Notes: a model not told the origin generated them from the letters alone. 64,000 bases of DNA from Sporosarcina sp. P2 (GCF_002743255.1 NZ_PDYY01000002.1:247432-311431), one strand, 5' to 3'; positions 23,967 through 33,769 are shown, counted from the first letter of the stretch. Program-made: numbers and translations.

Positions 23967-25955
23967 TTAAAATACGCTTATACCTGTTTCTCTTGAATCA
24001 ACTTTTTCAGCTACACTTGCATTCTTTAACGGCTCTAATGCTGTCCCGATAATAATTTGCAAATCATCACCATAGTTTTTTTCAATTTCCTTAAATAGTA
24101 ATGATAGCCCCTCTAAATCTTTACTTATTACCTCCTCCTTCCCTGGGGAATCAATAATAAGGAGCCTTGGATGTCGACCAGCGGAGAATACTATGTCTAA
24201 TTGGATGAGGCTTATGAAAAATGCAATCTTTGCACGTAGCTGTTCACCTTCATTTAATTCACCAAACCTAGTTAACTCACCATTTTGAAGATATTGAACT
24301 TCTAAGTTGTCAGTAATAATAATATCTGTGACTGTAACTAATCCAAATACTTTAATTTGGTTTAATATCAAACCCTTCAGACTCGCCAGGATACTATCGC
24401 TTTCCTTAATTCTCATAACACTTAGTTCTTTGATTGCAGAATCCAATACTTTGATTGTATCATCTAGCTTTTCTGTAGAAGAATCTTCATTCTGTGAATT
24501 TAATCGGCTGATCCGATATTCTAACTCTATCTTTTTTTCAATAAAACTTGATAAGGAATCGATATCTTCTTCAGTAAATTCAATCAAGCTGAGCGTTTCT
24601 TCAATTTCTATTAATTCGCTTTTGTTCGATTCTACCTCTTTTTCTTTTAATATGATTTCTTTATTTAGTACTTCAAATCCATCTTTCAATTTCTGTTTTT
24701 GACCGGTTAATTCTATTAACTTTAAATCCAAAATTTCTTTTTGACTTACATTTGTTTCTGTTAAAGTATTTTCACAAAGCATACATTTGTGGTCAACCTG
24801 TTCAACAGATCTTCTTTCTGTTTCAATTTTTTGTTCACATCGTGGACATGCTTTTACTTCCAAATTACTAAAAAACATACCAAAGCTTAATTCTTCTTCT
24901 AATCTATTAATTTGTTTAGTAAAATGATTAATTTGTATTGCCATTTCTTTTTTATATGATTTCAGACTCATTAAATCTTCATCTAAGTCCTTGATTTGAC
25001 TAACTTGATCATTATATTGTTTTAAATTAATACTTTTCTGAAAAGCACTTTTTTGATTTTGTTTCAATAACTCGATTGCTTCATTTATTTTATTTAGTTC
25101 ACTTTCAATATCTGTATTATTAAGTGGACTTTCTTTTGAAACTGAAATAAACTTTTGCTTTTTTAAATTGTTTACTAAATGATCTTTATGGTGACTTAAA
25201 GAATTAATTGCGGAAGTAAACTGAAGACCAAGCAGCATCTCCATAACTTTCTTCCCTTGCGCTCCAAAATCCTCATTTAAAAATAAAACATTGTAATCTT
25301 TTGATTCGAGGTAAATGGATTTATAGTAGGTCTTCCAACTGGTCCGATTTTCTACTAAGTCCAGTTTTCTTTTATCGCTACTAGTCCACTTTAAATTATA
25401 ATAGGATAACTCTTTGAAGAAGAATTCTTCCATAGCATTTTTGAAATATTTATCTGTATTGGATTCAAATTGAATTAAATGTGACTCAAGATCTTTTTCC
25501 TGCTCCTTATAGGTTAATAATTTTTTTAAATTAACCCTATAAAGACCACTAGAAGTTCTTTTTCCTAATAGATTAATATAAATCGTATAAGTAACATTTC
25601 CAATGTTAAATTCAAGAAAAATTTCATGTAACCAACTTAACACATCTTTTTTAATTGAATTCTTATCACCAGTTAGGGCAAACTTCATCACTTTGAAAAG
25701 TGATGATTTCCCTTTACTGTTATCAGCAAACAAAACATTAACACCACTATCAAATGTTTTTTGAAAGTTTATTTTTTCACCCGTATTTTTTTGTCCCTTA
25801 ATCTTTATTTTATTTACTAATAGTCTTTTCCCAATGGAGAGGGGACTATCCTTTTCATAGTCACTTATATAAACTATTTTTTTTATTTCTTCATTACTAA
25901 ATTTATCACTATGTATATTATGCAATCGAGATACAAAACCTTCGAAATTAAACAT
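23967..25955 (-). CDS. SMC/RAD50-like ABC ATPase with zinc hook
   Basis: A 662-aa protein. N-terminal nucleotide site: VNVLFADNSKGKSSLFKVMK (Walker A near 77-85; Ala replaces the usual first Gly, but GKS is intact). Two coiled-coil arms (about 255-360 and 400-520) flank a zinc hook CPRC/CMLC (Cys370, 373, 391, 394). Signature region: LNEGEQLRAKIAFFISLIQL; Walker B: RLLIIDSPGKEE (Asp602, with Ser where many ABC proteins have Glu). The stop of the 217-aa gene overlaps the start codon by one base. Family context: LmuB-like / ABC-3C sensor ATPases that detect foreign DNA. Confidence 0.82.
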   Translation of the reverse strand: MFNFEGFVSRLHNIHSDKFSNEEIKKIVYISDYEKDSPLSIGKRLLVNKIKIKGQKNTGEKINFQKTFDSGVNVLFADNSKGKSSLFKVMKFALTGDKNSIKKDVLSWLHEIFLEFNIGNVTYTIYINLLGKRTSSGLYRVNLKKLLTYKEQEKDLESHLIQFESNTDKYFKNAMEEFFFKELSYYNLKWTSSDKRKLDLVENRTSWKTYYKSIYLESKDYNVLFLNEDFGAQGKKVMEMLLGLQFTSAINSLSHHKDHLVNNLKKQKFISVSKESPLNNTDIESELNKINEAIELLKQNQKSAFQKSINLKQYNDQVSQIKDLDEDLMSLKSYKKEMAIQINHFTKQINRLEEELSFGMFFSNLEVKACPRCEQKIETERRSVEQVDHKCMLCENTLTETNVSQKEILDLKLIELTGQKQKLKDGFEVLNKEIILKEKEVESNKSELIEIEETLSLIEFTEEDIDSLSSFIEKKIELEYRISRLNSQNEDSSTEKLDDTIKVLDSAIKELSVMRIKESDSILASLKGLILNQIKVFGLVTVTDIIITDNLEVQYLQNGELTRFGELNEGEQLRAKIAFFISLIQLDIVFSAGRHPRLLIIDSPGKEEVISKDLEGLSLLFKEIEKNYGDDLQIIIGTALEPLKNASVAEKVDSRETGISVF

Positions 25956-26608
25956 TAAAGTTCCTCCCCAAATAACTGAAAATATTTCCCTTTAACTTCC
26001 TGTTGAATCCCTTTAATATATTGATTAATTGGTGTAGTTCGATATTCATCGTATTCATACTGTTTTATTTTTAATTCCGTCCCTGATAAATCACCAAAAT
26101 ATTCTTTTATTAGCAACAATCTTTCTTCATACCATTTTGCTTTTTGAATATTTGTCAATATATCTTTTTCAATTTTTCTTATTCCTAAACTACTTAGATA
26201 ATATAATTTATCAAAAACTTTGCCGGTTACACTTCTTCTGCTTTCAAATTTTATAAAGCCAACCGATACTAAAAATAATATAATATGATCAATTTCTTCG
26301 TATGCTCCAAAGAAATATCTCAACATGTCTTCCCGTCTCAACTCTGGTTCATTAGATTTAAATATCGATTTTACATGTTGTTGAATTTGATCATTACTAT
26401 ATCCCTTTTCTCCCACTAAATTTAGCAATTCATTTGCTAAGTAATCTGGATATCTAATTAGGAAATCTATTTTTTGTATTTTCACTTCACTCTTAAATAC
26501 CTTTAAATATTCAGGATGAAGTTCAGATGTTTCTTCTATATCCTCAGATATAAAATAAAAAATTAATAATATTCTTAGTTTCTCCCTATAATAACCTCTT
26601 TCCTCCAT
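25955..26608 (-). CDS. Small middle component of the ABC-3C/Lamassu-like operon
   Basis: A 217-aa helical protein, first gene of the three-gene operon. The region DHIILFLVSVGFIKFESRRS ... DKLYYLSSLGIRKIEKDI looks like a winged helix, typical of the so-called middle components encoded beside ABC ATPases in ABC-3C systems. GAGGTGG precedes the ATG at 26608, and the stop overlaps the ATPase gene by one base. The role is inferred from gene order: a linker or regulator between ATPase and nuclease. No membrane segment is seen. Confidence 0.6.
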   Translation of the reverse strand: MEERGYYREKLRILLIFYFISEDIEETSELHPEYLKVFKSEVKIQKIDFLIRYPDYLANELLNLVGEKGYSNDQIQQHVKSIFKSNEPELRREDMLRYFFGAYEEIDHIILFLVSVGFIKFESRRSVTGKVFDKLYYLSSLGIRKIEKDILTNIQKAKWYEERLLLIKEYFGDLSGTELKIKQYEYDEYRTTPINQYIKGIQQEVKGKYFQLFGEEL

Positions 26609-26789
26609 GTTGTAGCCACCTCGAATTAAATTTATACCTTTACCTTATCATAATTCAGACTATTAACATATTAGTTACACTGATTAACCTGTGTAATTTG
26701 TCCTTATATGGCTATCTATTACCACCACTTTGTGCTTATAAGTTTGATTAGCACCTTTGTTTGTAAGACCAATGGTGCCTTAATAACGG

Positions 26790-26834
26790 CAACTCCTTTT
26801 GAAATTATTATAATACTAATTTTACAAGGAGTTG
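26790..26834. terminator. Inverted repeat in the gap upstream of the ABC operon
   Basis: CAACTCCTT (26790-26798) and AAGGAGTTG (26826-26834) are perfect complements around an AT-rich loop. It lies between the wHTH gene (27004-27720) and the ABC operon, and could end the transfer transcript before the cargo. The rest of the 26609-27003 gap shows no gene. Confidence 0.45.
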
Positions 26835-27003
26835 ATTGAGACACTTTTAGTTATTCCATAGTTGTTGTTTTATTTTGGACAGAACTTCTGGTATCAGATT
26901 AGAGATAAATAATATCTACTCTAGAACTAGGTATTTATAATCTAAGGCATAGTTAAATTCTCGTCCCGCTATTTTTTGTAACTGATATTACTCAGGATCC
27001 TTC

Positions 27004-27720
27004 CTAGGATACTTTTACTTCTCTTACAAACTCACCGGATTTATCCAAGAAATAGAACAGCTTTTGAAGGTCACCAATGTCCTCTCTTAAATCCACGTCT
27101 ACAGCCACCCTTACCTTTAGTTTTTCAGCATTTATCTTTAATGGTTGCAAGTGTCTAATTGACTCAGTAATAATGATTAGACGCTCGTTGAATTGTTTAC
27201 CTTTCCATTTTAAATACATAAGCAAATCATTTACATCACCGCGTACCACATACACATAGATTGTCTTGCCTTGAAACTGAATTGCACCACTGAATGGTTC
27301 TTGTGTCGGCAAAACTTTTGATTCAGGAAAATGTTGAAACAGTTGGAAAAACAGAAGACGTTTCAAAACATCCTCTATTTTGTATTCGACCCAGTAGTTA
27401 CTTTCATTACAGTCATTCAGCCCAGCAATAACTGCTCCATTTATTCCTAGTGAGTAAATCGGTACGATTTGTTTCTTTCTATGGATTTCATGCCGTACTA
27501 TTTTCTTTTCTGCTACCATTCGTTTTAATCGTTTCTTATCCAAAGAAAATAACCGGAAGAGTTGTGCTCCCCCGATTACCCCTACCGCTGCTAATGCCTC
27601 CAATGCTTTCCGCTCTTTCTGTGATTCTCCGTTGACAAAATCTGAACGTTTTATGTTTGATGGTATTCGTGTCCAGTGCAAGCTCCATTCATGAGATAAA
27701 GAAAATGGACTGGTTGACAT
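27004..27720 (-). CDS. Winged-helix protein, replication-relaxation-like
   Basis: A 238-aa protein. An N-terminal wHTH (KALEALAAVGVIGGAQLFRL and KKRLKRMVAEKKIVRHEI) is followed by a mixed alpha/beta C-terminal domain (QGKTIYVYVVRGDVNDLL). The pattern is like the Replic_Relax family and resembles the longer protein at 33770-34819. AAGGAGGAG precedes the ATG. It follows the S1-domain gene and probably works with the transfer DNA-processing genes. No relaxase tyrosine motif can be identified with confidence, so direct nicking is not claimed. Confidence 0.5.
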   Translation of the reverse strand: MSTSPFSLSHEWSLHWTRIPSNIKRSDFVNGESQKERKALEALAAVGVIGGAQLFRLFSLDKKRLKRMVAEKKIVRHEIHRKKQIVPIYSLGINGAVIAGLNDCNESNYWVEYKIEDVLKRLLFFQLFQHFPESKVLPTQEPFSGAIQFQGKTIYVYVVRGDVNDLLMYLKWKGKQFNERLIIITESIRHLQPLKINAEKLKVRVAVDVDLREDIGDLQKLFYFLDKSGEFVREVKVS

Positions 27721-27785
27721 GGATTTCTCCTCCTTATATTAGAAATAAGGGGTCCAGGTCATTTTGACCCAACCCCTCGGTATTT

Positions 27786-28607
27786 TTACAGTACACGAGT
27801 AATACGCGTTCGAATCTGTTCCTTCTTTGCATCCGTTTCTAATACACGGACCAATACCCGGTCACCTCTTTTAACATTTTGGAACTTCAAGTGACGGGCC
27901 AATGAATCCACACCGGCTTCCAAGTTGACAAATACACCGTATTCACGGACTCCGGAAACTGTACCGACGTATTCATTACCAGACGAGTATCGACCAATTG
28001 AACGCAACCACGGGTTCTCTTGTGTCGCCTTTGCACTTACAACGACTTTTTTCTCTTCTTTATCAATCTCCAAAACTTTAACTTTCAGATGATCGCCCTG
28101 CTTTACTTCTTCTGTTAAATCATCAATCCAACCGTACTTAATTTCTTCAAGTGGAAGTTTCACTTCAATTCCACCGATATCAGCGCGTACAAGCGATGGG
28201 CTTACACTACGAACAACGGCAATGATTTCATCATCAACATCAATTTTCTTTAGAGTAATGGATGCCATTTGTTCCAACGCGGCCAAACGTGATCCAGTGA
28301 AGACCTCTGCTTCACGGTCATAGTTCAAAACTTTGAACGCAACAGTTTGACCTGTCATGGCTCGAAGCTGACGGAGATTGTCAGCACCCGTAAACTCCAA
28401 TGGGATAAATCCACGGATATTACCTAGTGTTACAACAGCACAAGGTTTATCAAGCAGCGTTTCAATTCCAGTCATCGAAGCCTGTAGAATCGAATTATTT
28501 TGGTAAGCGCCGTAAACTTTTTTCCAATCATTATTAAACTCATTTTCCACCTGTACTTTCGATGGGTCAAAACCTTCGATTAGAACCTGCATGTTGTTTT
28601 CTGTCAT
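27786..28607 (-). CDS. S1-domain RNA-binding protein (ribosomal protein S1-like)
   Basis: About 273 aa from the ATG at 28607, chosen because GGAGAGAATATAAA lies just before it. At least two S1 OB folds are visible: one near DDEIIAVVRSVSPSLVRADI through DHLKVKVLEIDKEEKKVVVS, and one near GNEYVGTVSGVREYGVFVNL ending in RGDRVLVRVLETD. An N-terminal degenerate S1 unit is likely. Such proteins bind RNA; on a conjugative element it may act on the many leader RNAs or on transfer mRNA, an inference. A hairpin (about 28712-28740) separates it from the coupling-protein gene upstream. Confidence 0.8.
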   Translation of the reverse strand: MTENNMQVLIEGFDPSKVQVENEFNNDWKKVYGAYQNNSILQASMTGIETLLDKPCAVVTLGNIRGFIPLEFTGADNLRQLRAMTGQTVAFKVLNYDREAEVFTGSRLAALEQMASITLKKIDVDDEIIAVVRSVSPSLVRADIGGIEVKLPLEEIKYGWIDDLTEEVKQGDHLKVKVLEIDKEEKKVVVSAKATQENPWLRSIGRYSSGNEYVGTVSGVREYGVFVNLEAGVDSLARHLKFQNVKRGDRVLVRVLETDAKKEQIRTRITRVL

Positions 28608-28778
28608 TTTATATTCTCTCCATTTCAATAGTTTATTTTTGTTTGAAATTAAAACCTGTTTCGTTTTTCATTCTGATCGGATTACCCTTTACGAATAAAA
28701 TTAGCAATAAAAATAACATCACCCATTAATCGACAGTACCGATTAGTGAACGATGTCACCCAATTATAAAACTTTTAA

Positions 28779-30536
28779 CTAATCCCAAAATCCATCATTG
28801 GACTTGACTACATTGCTCGTTTCCTTCTTTCTAGGATTTGAATTCGGTGGAACAATACCCTTCTCTTCATTGGAAGGAACGGTAACAGCTGCTGGCTTAT
28901 CCGTGACAATTGTCTGATTGAAGTCATGTTTAACTTCCTTCTTATGATTGCACGAACGCTTATCCTCTTTAAAGTTACAGGCAAGTTTTTTCTTTGTCTC
29001 AAAAAACTCCATTTCCGCTTCTGGTGCAATTTCTGGACTTTCGACAGTAGACGTTTCTAACGAATGAAGCGATTCTAGTTTGGGCTGGATATTAGATTCA
29101 ATTGGGGTAGCAGTTGTTTGTTCTGTTTGTTCAGCCCCCTTCTCTATTTTTTTATTCACCCGTTCCCGAAAACGATCAAGCAGCCTATTCTTAGTGACCA
29201 CCTCAGACTTTTTACTCTTTGCCTTTTTAAAAGTTGTTTTGTCTTCCCATTCCCTAAGTTCCTTCCAATTTCGTGGAACAAAATGACCTTTTGCTAAAGC
29301 GGGTTTCTGTGGTGTGCCATCTTCTAAAAGTTTATGGACAAAGTTGAATTTTGGTATGCCATCCATTAAATCTGTTGGATCAAAACGATATTCTTCATCC
29401 TCTGTATCCCGATAAGAGTCAGGAAATAGTCGGGGCAATAATATCCTGTTCTTATATGTGCTTTGCCTCATGATGACTTTATCTTTACCAAATTCATCCG
29501 CAAAATCTTGGGCATCCTGCGCGGATATACCGCCAAAACAGATTTTGTTTCGACAAGACGTAAGAATCGCTTGTTTCATTGCTTTTGGACCAAGATTCCC
29601 CGATTCGATTTCGAGTTGGCCAAGTGATTGTGTCGCAAAAATACCCGCTACCCGGTATTCGGCAGCGAGTGACAAAAAGATTTCTACATCCGGATTAATG
29701 TAACGACTGTATTCATCGACAATCAAAAAGTGCGGGATACGTGTATCTTCCGTTCCCGGTCTCCTAAACGTGCCGTTTTGCAAGTGCATGATAATAAATT
29801 GGCCGAAGGCATCCCCGGCTTTTCGTAGCTTACCTAGTGCCGTGTTAACTGCAAGAACGCCGCCTGTTTCTAAATGTTCATCAATATTCACATCACTTTT
29901 ACCGGTCATAATTGTTCGCAGGGCCTCGTTACTGACGATATTTTCTAATTGTGCTCTTAAACCAATTACGAATTGCTGATATTTCTCACGCATACTTCCA
30001 AGTAGTTCCGCCTCAAAGAAATGGACTAAATCTGTCATCCCATCACGATGCTTTAATTCTGTAACCTTTTGTTCCAATACATTTTGATCACGCAACGTGT
30101 TCATTACATCGACGATATCCATGTTGTTGCCATGCAGTTCTTTAAGCAGCTTCGTGACGTTACGCGCCGATAGTTCCTGTACGGTTGCGAAGAACGCATC
30201 CTGTTTTCCGAATAATCCTTTTAATACAACGACCGTTGCTTCCGCAACTGTATCCGTGTCACCTTCCATTGGATTGAATCTTGCAGAGCCCGTTTTATCA
30301 GGATCAACGTGAGTACATGGGATATCCATTTCTTCGCACATTTCAGCAACCATTGCCGCAACATCTCCTTTTGGCTCTACAACAGATATACCTAAAGGGA
30401 TACCTCGTTTCTTTTGCAATAGTAATTGGTATATCATCGGTTTCAATATTGTTGCAGTCTTCCCGCAACGTGTAGGGCCAACAGCAAGCATATGTGTGAA
30501 ACAGTCGCTCCCTTGCCAAACGATTGGCATTCCCAT
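28779..30536 (-). CDS. VirD4/TraG-type coupling protein (T4CP)
   Basis: About 585 aa. The start chosen is the ATG at 30536, with GAAGGGAG nine bases upstream, rather than the TTG at 30545. Walker A is GPTRCGKTAT at residues 20-29 and Walker B is HFLIVDEYSRYI (near 280-290), followed by ATQSLGQLE. The RecA-like ATPase fold is complete and the C-terminal 150 residues are a charged, low-complexity tail. The usual N-terminal membrane helices are missing, so it may be tethered by a partner, as in some Gram-positive T4CPs. Role: delivers the relaxase-DNA complex to the secretion channel. Confidence 0.9.
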   Translation of the reverse strand: MGMPIVWQGSDCFTHMLAVGPTRCGKTATILKPMIYQLLLQKKRGIPLGISVVEPKGDVAAMVAEMCEEMDIPCTHVDPDKTGSARFNPMEGDTDTVAEATVVVLKGLFGKQDAFFATVQELSARNVTKLLKELHGNNMDIVDVMNTLRDQNVLEQKVTELKHRDGMTDLVHFFEAELLGSMREKYQQFVIGLRAQLENIVSNEALRTIMTGKSDVNIDEHLETGGVLAVNTALGKLRKAGDAFGQFIIMHLQNGTFRRPGTEDTRIPHFLIVDEYSRYINPDVEIFLSLAAEYRVAGIFATQSLGQLEIESGNLGPKAMKQAILTSCRNKICFGGISAQDAQDFADEFGKDKVIMRQSTYKNRILLPRLFPDSYRDTEDEEYRFDPTDLMDGIPKFNFVHKLLEDGTPQKPALAKGHFVPRNWKELREWEDKTTFKKAKSKKSEVVTKNRLLDRFRERVNKKIEKGAEQTEQTTATPIESNIQPKLESLHSLETSTVESPEIAPEAEMEFFETKKKLACNFKEDKRSCNHKKEVKHDFNQTIVTDKPAAVTVPSNEEKGIVPPNSNPRKKETSNVVKSNDGFWD

Positions 30537-30557
30537 CTGCAACAACTCCCTTCATTA

Positions 30558-30974
30558 TCACCTCTTTATCCAATCCCACTTTCCAAAGTACACATGTATC
30601 TGTTCCATTTTGAATAGCGCACAGTTATTTTCTTCAAAGCTGAACAACGTCTGAATGGTCCTGGAAATCTTATATCTGAGTAATTCTAGATACTCTTTAT
30701 TCTGTTTTCGTATCTTCAGTTGATTTGCATATTCACCTTCCTCCCACAATAACTCGGGTAACGCATGAACATTATGCGAAATGCGTTTCAGCCAAAACCT
30801 CATATCCTTTTTGTAGTTTCGGGTATTCATCATCCTTAATAGTAAGAGGGATGTTTCTAGGACGAGAAAACCCAACTCGATTAATTCCGGCGGACTTTGC
30901 TTCGCTACATGATCATCAACTTCAGGATAGACATACAGCTTATTTCTACAGATTTTAGTCTTGAAAAACACTTT
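30558..30974 (-). CDS. Hypothetical protein upstream of the coupling protein
   Basis: About 138 aa if started at GTG 30974, which has GGGGGAAAATTG upstream; a longer frame to 31016 would begin inside the terminator. Helical and basic, with segments PPELIELGFLVLETSLLLLR and YLELLRYKISRTIQTLF. Its stop lies 22 bases before the T4CP start, so the two are probably co-translated. It could be the membrane or assembly partner of the soluble T4CP, but there is no clear transmembrane helix. Family unknown. Confidence 0.5.
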   Translation of the reverse strand, partial: KVFFKTKICRNKLYVYPEVDDHVAKQSPPELIELGFLVLETSLLLLRMMNTRNYKKDMRFWLKRISHNVHALPELLWEEGEYANQLKIRKQNKEYLELLRYKISRTIQTLFSFEENNCALFKMEQIHVYFGKWDWIKR

Positions 30975-31011
30975 GCAATTTTCCCCCTTCAGTATAAATG
31001 GAAATAAAAAT

Positions 31012-31046
31012 AACACGCTACATTCAATGGCTGAATGAAACGTGTT
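31012..31046 (-). terminator. Intrinsic terminator between the P450 gene and the T4CP operon
   Basis: AACACG..CATTCA-GCCAT-TGAATG..CGTGTT on the minus strand followed by ATTTTTATTT. It ends the P450 transcript, but it also stands in the path of the long transfer transcript toward the coupling-protein genes. Confidence 0.75.
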
Positions 31047-31191
31047 TTACGTATCTTGACAACTAGACTATTTATTTTACACATCTAAAAAAGCACTAAG
31101 ATTATCTAAAAACTTACCCTTGTTCAACTAAAGCTCCCAGTTAGCTTGATTTGTTAAAATCCCATAATTAATGAGTATCGTAGAAATAAAA

Positions 31192-32451
31192 TTAAATTCT
31201 TCGCTTAACATTTTTGATCACTACTTTACTGTGGGGAATGCTTGGTATGCTGACCATACTGAAACTTAAATCCTGGTCAGGAACTTCATAATTCATTCGA
31301 TTCGCTAGATAATCGAGGCTCACTTTCATGACTTCAATGGTGACCCACTCACCTGCACATCGATGTCCCATAAAGTAATCGCCACCACCCTGTGGAATGA
31401 AGCTGAAGGGGCTTCCTTCCCATTCGGCAAACCGATCCGGACTGAACTCATCAGGATTGTCCCAAATTTCAGGATCATGATTGGTGCCATAAAGATCTAG
31501 CAAAGTTAATGTGCCTTCTTCAAACTTATAGCTGTTCCAGGTGAAATCTTTTTTCACCAGTGCCACGACAAACGGAAAAAAAGGATAAAATCGGCGGACT
31601 TCCTGTACAAACATCTGAGCATATTTTTCATTGCCCGTTTCAAGTTTCTCCCTTTCTTTCGGATAATGATGCACTGCAAGCGCAGTGAAATTGATGAATA
31701 TAGCAATCGCCACAATTGGTCTCAAGATATTGATTATTTCCACAGCAGTGGTCTCAGTATCCAGAAGATTCCCTTCCAGATCGCGATGCCAGGCAAACCT
31801 GTGTAATGCAGTATTTTCAGGGGGATTCACTTTCCCATCTCGAACCTCATTAATTAGTTCTCCGATCCACTTTTCTACCCGATTCCGTGCATTTCTTCCT
31901 AGCCAATGTGCTGGACCAACAGTAGCTGGCGACTCGAACATCGCTGCCAAATCTTTTGTCAGCTTCTTCACTTCGTCTTCCTGTACCGGTACACCTGCCC
32001 ACTGACAGGCTGTCCTGCACATAATTTCCTGCACTTCTTCATAAAGAACAACCTTATCCATCTGTCCCCATTTATCCACCGCCATTTCCCACTGGTTTTT
32101 TGTAAAGCCAGTCAGTTTTTCAAGTCCGTCAGGAGACATGATCGACATAAACATTTCCTTGCGGTGCTTATGGGTCTGTCCATCTAACGCCTGAACACCA
32201 TTCTTGCCAAACAATGTTTGTACCGCCCGGTTTGGTGCTGCGTCTTTCCTTTTGAATTTCTCAGTGTCATAAAAAACTTCCGCAGCTTCCTTTCCTCCCA
32301 TGCAGATTGCTTTCTTACCAAGCAATCGGGTCTCGAAAATATCAGAATTAAAACTGTGACGTCTGTTCAAAATGTACATATATCCTTCTCTCATAAGGCT
32401 CAAACTATGGTCTATTCCTTCTTCCCGAGGCATTTGATTTGTATTTGGCAT
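31192..32451 (-). CDS. Cytochrome P450, CYP152 (fatty-acid peroxygenase) family
   Basis: About 419 aa, start at ATG 32451 because GGAG lies nine bases upstream. The heme-binding region is [19 protein letters not shown], with the Cys ligand near residue 365. NILRPIVAI holds the family arginine that binds the substrate carboxylate, replacing the usual acid-alcohol pair. [14 protein letters not shown] is the ExxR-region equivalent. These mark H2O2-driven P450s such as P450-BSbeta (YbdT) and OleT. The residue before ALDG is Gln (GVQALDG), as in the hydroxylases, rather than the His of OleT, so fatty-acid hydroxylation is more likely than terminal-alkene formation. It is isolated cargo inside the transfer region. 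Confidence 0.93.
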   Translation of the reverse strand: MPNTNQMPREEGIDHSLSLMREGYMYILNRRHSFNSDIFETRLLGKKAICMGGKEAAEVFYDTEKFKRKDAAPNRAVQTLFGKNGVQALDGQTHKHRKEMFMSIMSPDGLEKLTGFTKNQWEMAVDKWGQMDKVVLYEEVQEIMCRTACQWAGVPVQEDEVKKLTKDLAAMFESPATVGPAHWLGRNARNRVEKWIGELINEVRDGKVNPPENTALHRFAWHRDLEGNLLDTETTAVEIINILRPIVAIAIFINFTALAVHHYPKEREKLETGNEKYAQMFVQEVRRFYPFFPFVVALVKKDFTWNSYKFEEGTLTLLDLYGTNHDPEIWDNPDEFSPDRFAEWEGSPFSFIPQGGGDYFMGHRCAGEWVTIEVMKVSLDYLANRMNYEVPDQDLSFSMVSIPSIPHSKVVIKNVKRRI

Positions 32452-32736
32452 AGGATCCATCTCCATTTTTCATGAGTAATGGTCTTATTCTGTGTAAACT
32501 CTTCCCTATTTATTCTCAAAAAACTTGGCCCCGAGCTAAATGGTGTACAACTTGATACAATTTCCAACCTTCTTAACGATCAGGACTTTCTAAACAGATT
32601 TCAACCTAAAAAAGCCGGTTCCTGTAATTTGAAATCGACATTTTATTTGTCTTGTTGAACAATCCTGCCCAGTTAGCACAGTAAGAAAAAATAGCTGTCG
32701 AGAGATACATTTATCTTCAATTTTAGTACCCTTTTG

Positions 32737-32928
32737 TCAATCTTGTATTTTTCTTAACATCACATATTCAAACAGTTGGCAAACGTCATAACCTTCGTCA
32801 AATAATCTATCCCGTATATCAGAAGCATCTGGGATGAATCTAAAATATAGTGTTGTTCTTTCTGATATTTCCCTACCTTCATATTCATCATATTGCGTAA
32901 ACTCTACTCCATATTCATAAATCGTCAT
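32737..32928 (-). CDS. Hypothetical protein, 63 aa
   Basis: A small acidic protein (MTIYEYGVEFTQYDEYEGRE, then LYFRFIPDASDIRDRLFDEG) with a mixed beta/alpha pattern. GGAG lies about ten bases before the ATG. It is placed between the P450 cargo and the membrane-protein gene, in the backbone direction. No known family. The 285 bases between it and the P450 gene hold the P450 promoter region and no other gene; a half-hairpin with CCGGC-TTTTTT near 32613 may be a decayed terminator. Confidence 0.5.
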   Translation of the reverse strand: MTIYEYGVEFTQYDEYEGREISERTTLYFRFIPDASDIRDRLFDEGYDVCQLFEYVMLRKIQD

Positions 32929-32982
32929 TTCACAATAACTCCAATCAACTTGTTATTATTCTCAATCCATCCTCGGTGTTTC

Positions 32983-33486
32983 TCAATTATCATCAGTATC
33001 AGTGGATGTGCCTAGAATGATTCTAACATCTCCCCGTTCAATTCTCTCCTTTTCTTCTTTCCGTTTTTCAAAATAGCTTTTGTGCGGTTGTTCCTCGATT
33101 CGCTGATTGCCACGCTTTTTCTTGTAGGAGATTTCCGCTCGGATAAAAACGACGTTCAAATAGACAGCGACTATCACAAGCAACACTAACGTCAATTTCA
33201 TCATTGCGAAATGGGATAGAAACTTCTCCATCTTCCAGGAGGAATAAACGAAACTTGATAGCAGCATAACCCCGTATAATGTCAGAGAGAACCCCATCAG
33301 CTTGTCTAATTTCTTGTTTTTATTCGGTCGAATCCTACATACAATAAAATGGATGGCTATTGCCGTCAGCCCGGAAAATAAAATTAACTTTACTGATGGG
33401 ATATAGACACCGCTGTACATACCGATGACTCCTATCGCTGCCAGTATAAAACTAATCGCCACAGTGACAATTTGCAATTGCATCAC
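32983..33486 (-). CDS. Integral membrane protein, 167 aa
   Basis: Four predicted transmembrane helices (about residues 4-24, 29-48, 64-83 and 95-113), followed by a charged cytoplasmic tail with KKKRGNQRIEEQPHKSYFEK. It overlaps the next gene by four bases (33483-33486). The family is not recognised; a membrane partner of the transfer complex or of the coupling protein is possible from its place in the operon. Confidence 0.6.
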   Translation of the reverse strand: MMQLQIVTVAISFILAAIGVIGMYSGVYIPSVKLILFSGLTAIAIHFIVCRIRPNKNKKLDKLMGFSLTLYGVMLLSSFVYSSWKMEKFLSHFAMMKLTLVLLVIVAVYLNVVFIRAEISYKKKRGNQRIEEQPHKSYFEKRKEEKERIERGDVRIILGTSTDTDDN

Positions 33487-33689
33487 CCTTTCTTGATTCG
33501 GGCTTGCGTAACTTCTAAATTCAACACGAAGACAAGTTCATCCGCTAACAACTTACGCATTGTTCTATACATCCTCTTCTGGTCTTCTTCATCAAGATGG
33601 ACCGCAATTTCATTGTTGAATCCCTTCTCATGTTCAGTTAATCGTGTCATCGCCCGTAGCTCCGGAATGATTTCATAATTTGTTTGCAT
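33483..33689 (-). CDS. Hypothetical protein, 68 aa
   Basis: The start is the ATG at 33689, with GAGGGGAGATAATAAC directly upstream; the upstream ATG at 33707 has no site. The protein (MQTNYEIIPELRAMTRLTEH, ending TQARIKKG) is helical and charged, and could be a small DNA- or protein-binding partner. Its stop overlaps the start of the membrane-protein gene by four bases. Family unknown. Confidence 0.55.
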   Translation of the reverse strand: MQTNYEIIPELRAMTRLTEHEKGFNNEIAVHLDEEDQKRMYRTMRKLLADELVFVLNLEVTQARIKKG

Positions 33690-33769
33690 GTTATTATCTC
33701 CCCTCAATTTTAGTTTAATTTGATTTCAAAATGTCTTTTGAAGGACAGTTCCTTCTATTATATAGTCAT

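Noticed and set aside
28700..28760. A third copy of the leader terminator before the S1-domain gene
   Set aside because: It shares GGGTGA-type words and has a CACTAATCG/CGATTAATG hairpin, but no proper T tract and no leader ORF, so homology to the other leaders is not supported.
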